NCBI RefSeq assembly: GCF_002865645.1
Contig: NW_020194588.1
Coordinates: forward strand, 62,001 to 126,000
Direction of reading: 5' to 3'
Origin: Hyaloscypha bicolor E
Taxonomy: Eukaryota; Ascomycota; Leotiomycetes; Helotiales; Hyaloscyphaceae
Length of the DNA stretch: 64,000 bases
The notes under the pieces were generated by a model. The model worked only from the letters and a program-made list of their open reading frames with translations, was not told the origin of the DNA and ran no database searches. This document shows, one piece after another, positions 23,446 to 34,965 of the stretch (positions within the stretch are counted from its first letter, which is position 1; every line of letters begins with the position of its first letter). The position numbers and the translations under genes were made by a program.

Positions 23446-25235
23446 TTATCGTGATATGTAGCCTTTCTGAACCATTCCAATCCCTACTCTTTTATACTCG
23501 TTTTTGTTTCCCCCTCTCGGTCTTACAATCAACGTGTGATACTCCGACAGACCCTCCGAACCCGTCCTCCCCACAACAACACCTCGTTCGGAGAGAAAGT
23601 CTGCCTTCCCCTCGACGTTATACATAATCCATCCCCTTTTCGTTTCATACGAATCCAATATATCGCGACGTACCGCCTCCGACTCTGCCTTTTCCATCTC
23701 TTTCAAATGGCAATCCTGAAACTCCCATACATTAGTGACTAAGGCTTGCTTGTCCTTTTCGTCGAAATTAAGGTTCTTAAACAAGTCCAACTTACCAAAA
23801 TCGACGTTTACAAACTTGATGCCTCCAGTGTATGCCATCCAGGACCATGATGGCACATCGCGAGATTTGTACTCAATCCGCTCCATTATACTCTGCGGGT
23901 CAGACCGTTGCCAAAGAAGATTTCTGTAGAGGTATAAACCAAAGATACCGTAATTTTCTTCACAATACAGAGCTCTTGCGATACGAGCTGCTAGCCCAGA
24001 TAACGCAATAGCTCTATCGGTACATTCAGAGAGGTTACGCTCTGAGTAACCCTTTAAAAGATCCTGAAGGAAAAGTAGAGTAGCCCCGAATCCTGACCCA
24101 AAAAGTAATCTCGGAAATTCTGGATCGAGTTTGAAATGCTTCACGCTACGTGGTAGGCTAATGGGGGAAACATGAATTAGAATGTATCATGTCCAAAGAT
24201 ATGCATACAGTACTTACCACTTCAACTGAGTCAGATCTTCGCAGTATACCCCTTTACCACATTCCCAATACATTTGATTTTTGCCGAAATGGATAGTTCG
24301 GCGAGACAAGAACCTTTCTTGCATGACCCATGCGCGAGTATTGAGCCGAGCGTTCTCCACCTCGTTATCGAAATCAGCTATGTCAGTGCCGATATAGACT
24401 CGCCGGCCTGAGTCATCCTGAACATAAACATGCTCGCCAATATTCCGCCCAAGGAATCCCGCATGCGAATCATCAGCCGATGTTGCAGCGATTGTGTAGT
24501 AAGCCAAAGTATAGACGTCTTCCATCATCTTGGATTCTTCTTCCCAATCTCCCCCGTTTCCTTGGATAATACAGAGCGAGTCAATCCAAAGATACTTTAC
24601 GTCAAGGCGTCGAACCACCTCGATGGCGTCTCGAAAAGTCAGTGGCAGATCAGTGATCTTGAATCCTTCTTGACGCTTGCTAATACTCTCCGGGGTTGTA
24701 CAATATGGCGGCACCTTATCGTCCTTAGGCTCGCCAGTATTCTTCAGGGCTGTGCAATGTAGCGGCACCTCATTGTCCTTAGGGTCACCCCAACAATGGG
24801 ACAAAGCAACATATTTCTCACCGCCGATTTCCTCACTTGGAACGAGCTTCAGGACGTCCGGGTTATAATCTGGATCATCCGGATCACCGACGTAGAGAAA
24901 CCTTGTCGTAATTTTCCGTCATAGTGCTTTTTGCAATTATCATGAGACTTGTCACACCATTGAAGCCATTCGCGAAGTAGTGCAAAACGCAAAGGACTTC
25001 CCGCTGCGGGCAATACTGGGAAGCTGATCTGGGTTTGGTTGTTAGGCCCTTTTGCTGACCCTGAGAAAGAACATTTAGCAAGCTGTGTCTCACAAAATGT
25101 GTGTGAATCGAAGATCTCGGGTTGGCGCGGCGGGTCTTTTGCGGGTGCAGAATTGCAGATGACTAATTGGCCACAAGCCTGCCAGCCACAAATCGGCCAG
25201 CCACAAGATCTGCCAGCCAAACCTGTCGGCGACAT
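23446..25235 (-). pseudogene. HET-domain protein gene, near-intact, one frameshift
   Basis: Exons read leftwards: first exon from about 25235 to 24218, intron 24158-24217 (60 bases, GTAAGT at the donor, TTCTAATT near the branch region, TTAG at the acceptor), last exon 24157-23446. The splice joins TG and C into a Cys codon in frame. Motifs: WLQWCDKSHDNCKKH, then a one-base loss near 24898-24907, then YVGDPDDPDYNPD, ALSHCWGDP, YLWIDSLCIIQ, RAWVMQERFLSRRTIHFG and VPSWSWMAYTGG. These are the standard HET landmarks in order. Apart from the single frameshift there are no internal stops and GC is normal, so loss is recent or the shift is an assembly error. The start is uncertain: the ATG at 25235 lies inside a 15-bp minisatellite. 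The gene is head-to-head with the HET gene at 26245. Confidence 0.82.
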
Positions 25236-25266
25236 ACCTGTTGGCAGCAAACCTGTCGGCCACAAA
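25168..25266. repeat. 15-bp minisatellite at the HET 5' end
   Basis: Six units: 25177-25191, 25192-25206, 25207-25220, 25221-25235, 25236-25250 and 25251-25265, for example ACCTGTCGGCCACAA and ATCGGCCAGCCACAA. On the minus strand the unit is TTGTGGCCGACAGGT, the same family as the array at 11845-11942. In the HET reading frame it would code five-residue repeats of xxPTG type. Confidence 0.88.
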
Positions 25267-25454
25267 CTTGATCAGAAGGCAGACCTTCAGTTTCCTCGAT
25301 TCCTATCTTTTACAGTAATATCTTCTCTTATAGACTAATCATACAATAGCATACTGTAGAGGAAGTCTTCCATCTTTCAGAATTAATTGTTCACATCTAG
25401 GATTTCTCGCAGTGAAGGAATCACCACATTTCTTCTAGTCCATCTTCCCATATA

Positions 25455-25730
25455 TATCCCCCCAGATTGATGTCCCCAGATTAACTTCCCCAGATTAGAA
25501 TCCCCAAATGTATCTGCTTAATAATCTGCCCACATTGATTTCCCCTGATTAACCTCCCCTGATTAACCTCCCAGATTGACCTCCCCTTCATCTCCCCAAA
25601 ATAAATTATCAAATGCATCTGCCCAAGAATCCTCCCCAGATTGACACCCAGATTAGTCTCCCCCAAGTACATCTCCGCATCTGCCCAGATTAGTCTCCAC
25701 AGCTTGACCTCCCCGGATTAGTCTGCCTCT
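25455..25730. repeat. 13-16-bp minisatellite, CCCCAGATTAnnCT family
   Basis: Many variants of CCCCAGATTAACTTC, CCCCTGATTAACCT, CCCCAGATTGAC and CCCAGATTAGTCTC follow one another with variable spacing of 13-16 bases. The array sits in the middle of the 1-kb gap between two divergent HET genes. The frame 25481-25672 on the minus strand is open only because of the repeat composition. Confidence 0.82.
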
Positions 25731-26244
25731 ATATACACCTCACTTCTAATGCATGTCGTTGCCCCCACTATCGCCAAAAGTGACAAAGACACGGACAAGC
25801 TCAGGATAGATAGCCTGAACCGTCTCGGCTAGTGCATGCAAGCTGGGAAGCTTTTTTGAATTGTTGAAGCTTTACAGCTATGAGCGAAATCGGTGTCCTA
25901 CTCGTCGCAGACTTAAAGCGGTAATTAAGCGCACGGGCCAGCGAAACGCAGTACGGATTAAGTTTTATCCGCACATGATACTTCAGGGGACCCGACACAA
26001 ACCATTGCTTGAATCAGGCAGTAAGGCAGAAATGAAAAGGCGACGCAGCCTCTATTTATTGTGCCACAAGCGATTATCCCAGCTCTCAGCAGGCACCCTT
26101 TTCCACGATGCTACGATGATTTCCAGCTGAGGTACTTCTCCCCAGAGAAAAGCACACATCCAAACTGTACTCTGTTAGCTGACTTTCTCCAGCTTCCCCG
26201 CCATATGCTCCTGTCCCTCCTTCCCAAGCTTGCTTGACAGCGCG
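25731..26244. promoter_or_regulatory. 5' region of the intact HET gene
   Basis: Normal-GC sequence between the minisatellite and the ATG at 26245. Short overlapping frames on both strands have no domain. Promoter role is inferred from position only; no TATA or other element was identified with confidence. Confidence 0.35.
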
Positions 26245-28469
26245 ATGTATCCTGCCCGAACGAATAGTCCTCCACGCCCACCAACAAGAAGACATTACTT
26301 AGGCCTAGTGAAACCAGGTGTAAATTTGCCGCCGGCGCAAATACAGTTTGAAGAGGCGAATCCAATTCCCGTCGCCAAAGCACCAACATCGCTTTCAGCG
26401 TCAAACGAAGAATTACCTACAAAGGGGTCTTTGACGCAGCTCCTCTGTTCCCGATGTCAGACGATTCAGAAGAGGATGGATGACACAGCTCGGCGTCGCC
26501 ATTATATGTGGACCGAGGTGTTCTCTTGGTCTTCGCTGCGACAATCGCGTTGTGACGTGTGTCGAGTCATATATCAAGGGCTGAATGAGTTGATTGCGGG
26601 TTACATTCCAGACGATTCTCAGTACTACGTCTGCTTCGGCCGGCGTTTCACGGTTCACTTATATCATATTCCACAAGATGCATACCCGCCTTCATGGGAA
26701 ATATCCAGCAGCATCAAATTCTTCTGCAATCCTGGTGAGATTAAATTCATCCTTAAGATGCCGATATGTCTGATGGTGATCCCATAGCTGTTCCATGTCC
26801 TTGGGGAATTTTTTCTTCCTCACTAGTTCCCGACCCCAGAACTGCTAGGCTTGGATCCTTCGCTCTAGCATCCTCTTGGATTAAAAAGTGTGGATTAAGC
26901 CATTCTTGTGTAGTTCCACGTGACTCCCAACTACCAAGTCGTGTTCTTGATATTGGTACGAAATCCGACCGAATCCGCCTTTTCAAGACCAATGGACTGG
27001 TCGGCAGGTACACCTGCTTGAGCCACTGCTGGGGTGGTAAACAAATATTGAGGACAACCAAGGACAATATAAAGAGTCATCTCGTATCAATACCGTGGAA
27101 CGACATTCCCAGGACGTTCCAAGATGCCATCATATTTGTCTGGCAGCTCGGTGTCCAATATCTCTGGATTGATTCTCTTTGCATCATCCAGGATAATATT
27201 GATGATTGGGTACGAGAGTCGGCGGCCATGTGCGACATATACGAGAATTCCTGGCTGACCATTGCGGCAACATCAGCGTCAGATGCACAGACAGGCCTCT
27301 ATCTGAGAGACGGGAATGAGTTCTTCGATGTCTGCAATACCACGTCTACTGGCGCTGAATATCGAGTTCTGGCTTGCAGAAGTTATCCACACCCAGAGCA
27401 CACCAAACGGTGGTTTCGAAATGACCGTTGGCCTCTACTGGAAAGAGGGTGGGTCTTCCAAGAACGTCTGATATCTCCAAGAGTCCTGCATATTTGCCGA
27501 TCTGAAATGATTTGGGAGTGCAAAGAAGAGATGGTATGCGAATGCGGCGAAAGTCGACCGATGGGAAAAGAGGAATATTATCAATCACTAAAGCAGCCTT
27601 CTTTAACGAAACTACTCAAGCAGTGGCAAAACTTAGTTGAAGCGTACTCCTGGCTCAAGCTATCGTTTGAGTCGGATAAGCTGCCCGCCCTCTCTGGGTT
27701 AGCTAATCAAATGGCTAGACTTAGACCTGACGCCAAATACCTAGCGGGCTTGTGGAGTGACTCTTTGGAGCTGGATTTATTATGGATAAATGCTCGTATC
27801 GGGTCCGAATACGGAAAACTGGACAGCAGATCTTCTTTGTGGCGAGCGCCGTCATGGTCATGGGCAGCTTTAAATGCACCGATTATCTTTCCTCTGAGCA
27901 ACACTCACTACTCTCAACATGATATAAACCGAGGCGAAATGGTCGAGTCTTACTTCGCCATATTGGATGCGCAAACCTGCCTGGCCACAAGTGATCCCAC
28001 GGGCCAAGTTAAGAGTGCTCGACTCACAATATGTGGCTCGCTATTCGACGCAACCCTCTGGATTGACAAACAATTCAGTAACCCCGAAATGTTTCTGCTT
28101 TCTATCGATTCAGTAGGGAAGAAAGTTCTACAGCGCCACAATGTTCCGGACCGAGTGCTCTTCGATGACCCTTATGACCCATTACACCTCGGCAGTGAAA
28201 CAAACTGCTCCGGGGAAGGGATATCCTGTATGCGCATGGCGCGTGTAAGACACAGACATTACTTTCCGTACCAAGAAGTGGTAGAGTTTGAGTATGCCCT
28301 TGCTATGTACCGCAAAAGTGAGTCGACTGACTACAAGCGTGTTGGAATGGTTGTCCAGGAGCGGGCTTCGGAGTTGGCTGAGGATTTGATTAACCCTTCC
28401 GGGATGTGGCAAAACTGGCCAAGCTACTTTGCCGCCGGTGGACTGCAACGTACAATTGCCATTGTGTAG
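26245..28469 (+). CDS. HET-domain protein, intact, two exons
   Basis: Exons 26245-26734 and 26788-28469 with a 53-base intron (GTGAGA at the donor, CATAG at the acceptor); the join forms a GCT codon and restores FFCNPAVPCPWGIF. The product is about 723 residues. The first ATG in frame is 26245 (MYPARTNSPPRPP). An N-terminal Cys module (CSRCQ at about 74-78, CDVC at about 112) of the sort often found before HET domains is followed by LSHCWGG (241-247), YLWIDSLCIIQ (288-298), GWVFQERLISPR (384-395) and ICRSEMIWEC. The C-terminal part has APSWSWAAL and ends YKRVGMVVQE followed by a tail. No membrane segment is evident. Family role: HET proteins trigger cell death on contact with a genetically different strain. 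No RIP damage or frameshift; it is the best candidate here for a working allorecognition gene. Specificity unknown. Confidence 0.93.
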
Positions 28470-29734
28470 GGTGTTTCTGAACAGGATATTTCTCTTTGTG
28501 CTGCATCTTATACAGTATCTAGACAAACCCTAATTGGATCCTGTACTGCATTAATATCTCTATCTGATATTCACAAGTCAAACCTCAGCATGAGACCCTC
28601 ACACATAGCAGGTAATGCTTACGTATCACAAAATTAGAACGCAAAGACCGTATAAGAAGAGTTCCCAAAGCTACTGTAGAACGCTGCTACAAAAACGCGA
28701 AAAAGAATTCTGAGTCAGGTGCACTGACTAATTGAGATGATGTCCTAGTGGCTGATCACTGCAATTTTGCCACAGTACCACGCTCTGACTGTCCTCCCAA
28801 ATGGGCCAGGATATGAAAGTACCTTTCAATACCGTGGTCCATGTTCAAACCGACTTCTTGCACAGCTGTAAGATAGTAAGGTAGATTCTTCAATCATACA
28901 TTCCTGTTGTCTCTTGCCCTTTGGTTGATAAATAGATGCTAAGGCAGATGTTTCTATTATGTCGTAGAATGGCAAGGAGGCGTTCTATTCTACTTTACTG
29001 CTTGATGTTAGTAGCTGGCAATTGTGATGGGTATTTCAAGGTATCAGCAAGTAACATATACGGATAAATATTAATCCGCACCGACTTTAGCTGGTTCGTG
29101 CGTTTAAATTATGCGTTGAGTGTTTAAAGAGCAGGACACCAGTTTCGCTCATAGCTATACCACGTATTTAGTATCGAAGAAATTGTAGAGGCGGGGAGTA
29201 CGTACACTATTGTCTCAGCTGATCTTGAATACACGGATAATAGGAAAGGTGACGGGCCTGCAAGTGCAGACCAACGCTCACCTCTACGTACGTACTCGGT
29301 CAGTTAATCACTTGAGATATCCGATAAATTATTTTTCGCATTGAGGTATGCATTAGTGTAAGCAACTTCCCCTATAGTATCGAGGGCGAAAAGTGCAAAT
29401 CGCTTAATTCGATTCGCACTTTTATCGCACCTCCCGAAACTCACATACAAGCCATTAACTATCCGTTATCCGCCGCACCGACCATAAACAGATAATAATT
29501 CAAAAGAAGAAATCCACCTTTAATTCTAATAATGTGCTTGAGCTTAATTTTATACCCTATAATCTAGATAGAAATCACGTAATAGAAGCTTTAAAATCAA
29601 ATATATTAATATTATTTTCCTCAAACTCGTCTCTATTAAAGTTATAAAAATATATATAATATATATTAACTAATCTATTATATTAATGGCTTTAGAAAAC
29701 CATCAAAATCACGTGTTCAAATACTTTATATATT
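28470..29734. other. Intergenic region, no gene seen
   Basis: Normal GC up to about 29480, then AT-rich. No frame of note. One strong inverted repeat is listed separately. The left part likely contains the 3' end of the HET transcript. Confidence 0.5.
29386..29428. repeat. Inverted repeat (hairpin), AAAAGTGCAAATCG
   Basis: The arms GCGAAAAGTGCAAATCG and CGATTCGCACTTTTATCGC face each other across CTTAATT. They pair over about 17 positions with a mismatch and a one-base offset. It could be a small element remnant or a terminator-like fold; nothing decides between these. Confidence 0.6.
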
Positions 29735-32700
29735 ACTAGGCTCTCTCCCGGTTTCTTTCTTTTATTAATATATAATACGGATCGAGATAGTGAGCTTTTA
29801 TTATAAAACACTTTTCGCAAATATCGAAATCCCCACTATTATAAACTCAATAATAATAATAAGTATCTTTATCCGAGATACCTAAAATACAAACGTCGCA
29901 AAATTTAATCTGCTTATTATTAGGAACCAAATTCAGTATAGGAGGTAACTCGTCTTCTTAAATAATTATGCCTTTTTCTTTATACTTTTAAAGGACAAGG
30001 TCGGCGATTTCGGGATACCTAGTCCTTCTTGCCCACTATAAAAGAGTCCGACCGAAATTATCTGGGATATTTAAGGCATTACTTTGGAATAAGAGAAGCG
30101 CTAGCTTTTCTTTATATCCTGTTCTTGCTATAATAAATAATAGTATCGAGTTATAATAGTTTACTAAATTAATATTAACTCGGTTTATACTAAGTAAGAG
30201 TTTAATATTAGTATTATTTCCACTCTTAGTAGCATATAATAGCGGCGTCCGACTAGTATTATACTTCGAGTCCACGTTAACCTTCTCTATTACGAGCAGA
30301 AGCTTAATAATACCGCCGTACTCGTTCCTAGTAACGTATAATAGCGGTATCCGACCACGACTATCCTTCGATTTCACGTTAACCTTCTCTGTGGCGAGTA
30401 ATAGCTTAATAATACCTTCGTGCCCGTTTATAGCAGCCCATAATAGCGCCATCTGACCATATTCATTATCCTTTGAGTCGGCATTAACCTTTTCTCTCGC
30501 GAGCAGTAGCTAGACAATACCCTCGTGCCCGTTCCCAGCAGCCTATAATAGCGGCGTCTGACTATATTCATTATCCTTCAAGTCAGCATTAACCTTCTCT
30601 ATCACGAGCAGTAGCTAAATAATGCCCTCGTACCCGTTTATAGCAGCGGCCCACAGCGGCATCCAGCTATTATAATTCTTCGAGTCGGCATTAACCTTCT
30701 CTATCGCGAGTAGTAGCTAAATAACGCCCTCGTGCCCGTTCGCAGCAGCGGCCCACAGTGGCGTCCAGCCGTTATAACTCTTTGAGTCAGCATTAACCTT
30801 CTCTATCGCGAGCAGCAGCTAAATAATACCCTCGTGCCCGTTTATAGCAGCCCACAATAGCGGCATCTGGCCACGTGTGTCCTTCGAGTCAGTATTAACC
30901 TTCTCTATATTAAGTAATAGCTAGACAATGGCCTTAACCCCAAAGTATACTACTAAATACAGTTCTATTATATCCTTTGAGAATCTTTAGCTATACTCCG
31001 TGTCTAATAAGTACCTCTTCTTAGCTAGTAACCCTTAATTTAATACCCCTACTTGGGCTTTTCTCTCGAGAAAGCTAATAACTTCTGGGATTAATATAGA
31101 AGCCTCCCGAGTATAATATCCCCAGTTATGTGCTACGTAGTCATATAGCTTATTAAATTAAAGGCATTATTCAAATTCCTTGTTATTTTCGCAAATTCCA
31201 CTTTTAAAGTTATTAAATAAGAGATAGGTAATACAGACTATTATAATATTAGTTTCTATATTAGGGAACTAATATTTCTATATTCGCTTAAAGTATTCTT
31301 GTATTATATAGTATACTAAGCGAATAATATTACTTTCTTTATTAACTATAACTAATCTAGCATATACTGAGACCATGTCTTCTACTTAATATAGATTCTC
31401 TTTATTAAGTTGCGGCTCTTTAGGCTCTATAGTAAGGGCATACTTAAGTTCAGACGTAATTAGCGGCCTCTTTATACAGGTAATTCATAAGAGGACCTGC
31501 TTCGCAAGCTTTTCTTTATCTAAAAGTTAGCCTTTGATTCTCTTTATAATATCCTTATACGCGTAGTTATATACTTCGAATCCAGAAGAGAGCTTTTTTA
31601 AAGCGGTACGGATAGCCTTTAGGGATTTTTTCCCTTTTAATAAATCAAGATAAAGCTATATAAGTAAGAACCTAACGGGTATAAGCGCTAGTTACTAAGA
31701 TTATGGATTATACACATCCTATTAATTACCTTAATAATACTAATCTTGATTTTGTCTTATAAATCCGAACTATAAAGCACACATCCGGGCAGCTATAATA
31801 TATAACTATCTAAGTACCGCCATATATCTTAATTACTTGCCCGGATCTCTAACCGCAAGCCTTTATTAAACTCTTTAGTAATTTCCGGAATAAACCTCGA
31901 GATTATAAAGAGATTTGCGCTAGTCTTAGTTTAGAGGCCAAATATCTCTAATAGGAACCTCTTATAATAGCTATAAGATACTTAATACTTATTAAACGTA
32001 TTAATAATAATAAAGACTCGAGAAAATAAGATAGTTATGGCCTAGAGAGATCCAGAAATTGTATTAAAAAATAGCCATGTCCGTTTAGTCTTATATTAGT
32101 TATAAAGCTTTTTTATAATACCTAGTAAAGATAGCTGGCTCTTAGCTAGTTATTTTAGTAAGCTTGTAAGCAAGTCATTAATTTTCTGCTTGTCTTAATA
32201 CCGGAAGTTATAGTAGATATATATAATTCTAATAGTCGGGTTATTAGAAAACCGTATAGTGAGCTCTTCTACTATAATTAATGTGAGAATTATCTTCCTA
32301 GCGCCAGGAATTCCTAGATAGAATAATTTCTATTTATCTATTTCTCGCCAGGATTAGTACTCTGTAAAGTCAAGAAGCCACTAGCTAGTTTCTTCTTATT
32401 ACTAAGTAATAAAGTCATTTTACTAAGAAGCATAATTAATTAAGGTAAGCTAGTCAAGGATAGCTTAATGCCCTTAATCTTCTTGGTACTATATTAACTT
32501 AATCACGTTATCTCGCGTAAGTCATTTATTAAATACAGTTAGGAAGCTAATATTAGTACTAATATAACTCCGTAGCTTCTCGATATCTTCTGGCTTCTAG
32601 TTAAGCCTTTTTTATACCCTTATAATTCTCTTACTAATACTCCCACTTTCAGAACCAAGCTCGCTATTTTTATCTAGTATTTATTATAGCTTGTCGAGAA

Positions 32701-33010
32701 TATTTCGGTAACCTTTATTAATATCTTCCAAGTCTCTCTCCTAGTTATTATTAAGCTCTCGATTTAGAAAGGTAATATCGGTATCCTAAAGAATAATTAA
32801 GAGAGTTCTAATCCTATTTAAATATAACTATTAGTAGTAATTAAACTATTACTTAAATCACGTACTTATCTATAATAGCCTTAAATTAACTTGAAGTATC
32901 CACGAACTCTTTCCGGATCTTATTAGCTAGCTAGATTACCGCGAGAAAATCACTAATACTAAAGCTAAAGCTTATTATAATATTAAGTATAGCTCTATTA
33001 TACAGGCGGG
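29735..33010 (-). pseudogene. NACHT-ankyrin-zinc-finger NLR gene, RIP-damaged
   Basis: The minus strand follows a known fungal NLR layout, with TAG/TAA at former Gln and Trp sites. N-terminal domain (about 32960-32600): ISFSFSISDFLAVI, LANKIRKEFVDTSS, RELNNN, LGSESGSISKRI. NACHT start (about 32300): LFYPGIPGARKI, where the family has GIPGAGKT, so the P-loop Lys-Thr is lost. Ankyrin repeats from about 30950 to 30060 recur every ~102-105 bases; the best kept part is open at 30452-30036 (GIIKLLLATEKVNVKSKDSR). A C-terminal ZZ-like zinc finger at about 29930-29740 reads CDVCILGISDKDTYYY and SGDFDICEKCF. In the family the ankyrins sense, NACHT oligomerises, and the N-terminal domain signals. Stops throughout show it is dead. 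Confidence 0.82.
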
Positions 33011-34084
33011 ATAGTGAGTTGAGAGAAAGTAAAGAATAAGAGAAGATTACTTTACTAGTATTATAAATATATAGTTATCTGTACTTAGCCCCACAATACT
33101 AAATCCACTACTTCTTGGGGCTAGACTTATTAGCCACATTAGGCGGGGCTAACTTTAGTTAGTACTATAGGCTAAGGTGCCATCACGTGTAATTATCTAT
33201 AGGATTATAGTAATAACTAGCCTAATATTCGCACTAAAACCTGCCTATTCTGCATACTCGGGAATAATTTTAATTAAAGTTAGAAAAGGCCGATTTTTTT
33301 AATATTATTATATGCTAGTATACGGGTCTTATACGGTCACGTAATATCCATTCCGCCACGCCAAAAAAAACAGGAATACTAAAAAAACAGATAGGTACTT
33401 TAACTTAAAGTATCTTAAAATCTATATATACCTTAATATTTCTTATAATTTTTATAAGTTATATTCTATAGTTACTCTCGGACTTCGTAAACTCTAATTA
33501 TATTCACATTATGGCCCTTATACCTAATTTATAAAGGGTCTCCGTTTATAGTATAATAGACTTCCTTTACTATAGCTTTACTACCAAGCCTATCCTACCC
33601 CTAAGACTTTATAAAGAAATCTTACCCAAAGCTTTAAGCCTTACCCCTATATAAAATATCGTAATTAGCCCTATAACTACTATACGAAAAGTATAATAGC
33701 GGGCAAACTCACGTAAGGTTACTATGCAGATTAGTATCTCGGCTAGCAATTTTGGCTTAGTACGAAACAGCCCTGTATATACCATAATATTTATATAGTA
33801 ATTTCATTTATAAAGCCTTAGACTTTTAAGGCCAAAAAAAGGTATTCTAATACCTAATACCTAATGTGCTATATCCGGCTTAGTAATGACTCTAATACCT
33901 GGCGTAATTAGTTAGATACGAAAATCGCAAACAAAATCATAAACATACTATAAGAGACCCTATATCCTAAAGTCAAGTTCAAAATTAACCTTACTATCTC
34001 GTATCTGCCAAAGTCTCATATTACCTACTACCCTTAAGCTAGATTACCGGAAACCTATTATATACAAGTCGGTACTTAAGAAAG
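33011..34084. other. AT-rich RIP region, unidentified relics
   Basis: 33011-33250 is the upstream region of the NLR relic, with a CACGTG site near 33185. From 33460 to 34060 the plus strand has long Pro/Leu-coding stretches with TAG/TAA stops that look like an old gene or element, but nothing could be recognised. Confidence 0.35.
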
Positions 34085-34092
34085 ATATAGAT

Positions 34093-34689
34093 TAGGCTTG
34101 GCAAAAATACCTATAATATTAATACTAGTATTAATAATATTAGGTATTTTTCAGGTATTATAGGTATTAATACGTATTAATACCTTATTAATTCTTATCC
34201 CTAAAAATTATCTCTTTATTTTATTATTTTATTTATATAAGAATATATTTATATATAATTCCTTTTATTTCTAGTCTTTCTATTAAAAAATTTATTTACT
34301 ACTTTTAATAAAATTTAATAATATCTTAAATTTAAAATACCTCTCATATTTGGAGAATTAAGCCCCGTATTCGTATTTCTTATTAAGGTACTAAATATAT
34401 AAGCGAGCCTTACGAAAATCTCAAAAGCTCATTTTTACTTAAAATAGCCATATTAAGATTAGTTTTAGCCTAAAATATAAGGTAAGTAGCTAGATAAAAA
34501 GCCTAAATTAAGGAAAATATTTATACTACCAAAAGTTTTCTTATAAGAGAAATAGTTCTAAAGTTAATTATAATTAAAGAAGAAAATTAGATTTAGGGAA
34601 TTAATACTATTATTAATACTATTAATACCTTATGACTCTGGTATTAATACGTATTAATACCGGAAATTTAGGTATTTTTGCTAAGCCTA
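34093..34689. mobile_element. 597-bp hAT-type non-autonomous element
   Basis: Terminal inverted repeats TAGGCTTGGCAAAAATACCT (left) and TAGGCTTAGCAAAAATACCT (right, inverted) differ at one base. Flanking 8-base target duplications are ATATAGAT (34085-34092) and GTACAGAT (34690-34697); they differ only by G/A and C/T transitions, as expected if RIP acted after insertion. Both ends carry palindromic TATTAATACGTATTAATA stretches. The interior is over 80 per cent AT with no coding capacity. Confidence 0.82.
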
Positions 34690-34965
34690 GTACAGATATT
34701 ATTAGCTAAGCAATATACCTTGAGGCAGCGACGGAGCTCTATTAGTTAACTCTGGGACTAGAGATAAACTATTCAAGTTCTTATTAAGTACTAAGGCTTA
34801 TTTATTAAAATACCTATCTTATTTATATAAAGAATTAATAAATTCGTGGCAAATCTATTAAATACTATACTTTCTAGAAAATAATAAAAAATAAGTAATA
34901 ATTCTAAATAGAATATAAGTAAATTGTTCCCTAGAACCTTTTAAGGAATAAGGATTTTTTAAATT

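Noticed and set aside
25481..25672. Open minus-strand frame rich in Gly, Leu and Ile, like pentapeptide repeats
   Set aside because: It is produced by the 13-16-base minisatellite, whose variable period does not keep a protein repeat; no start context or domain.
26766..28469. Separate 567-codon gene starting at 26766
   Set aside because: That start lies inside the 53-base intron; splicing joins this frame to the exon at 26245-26734.
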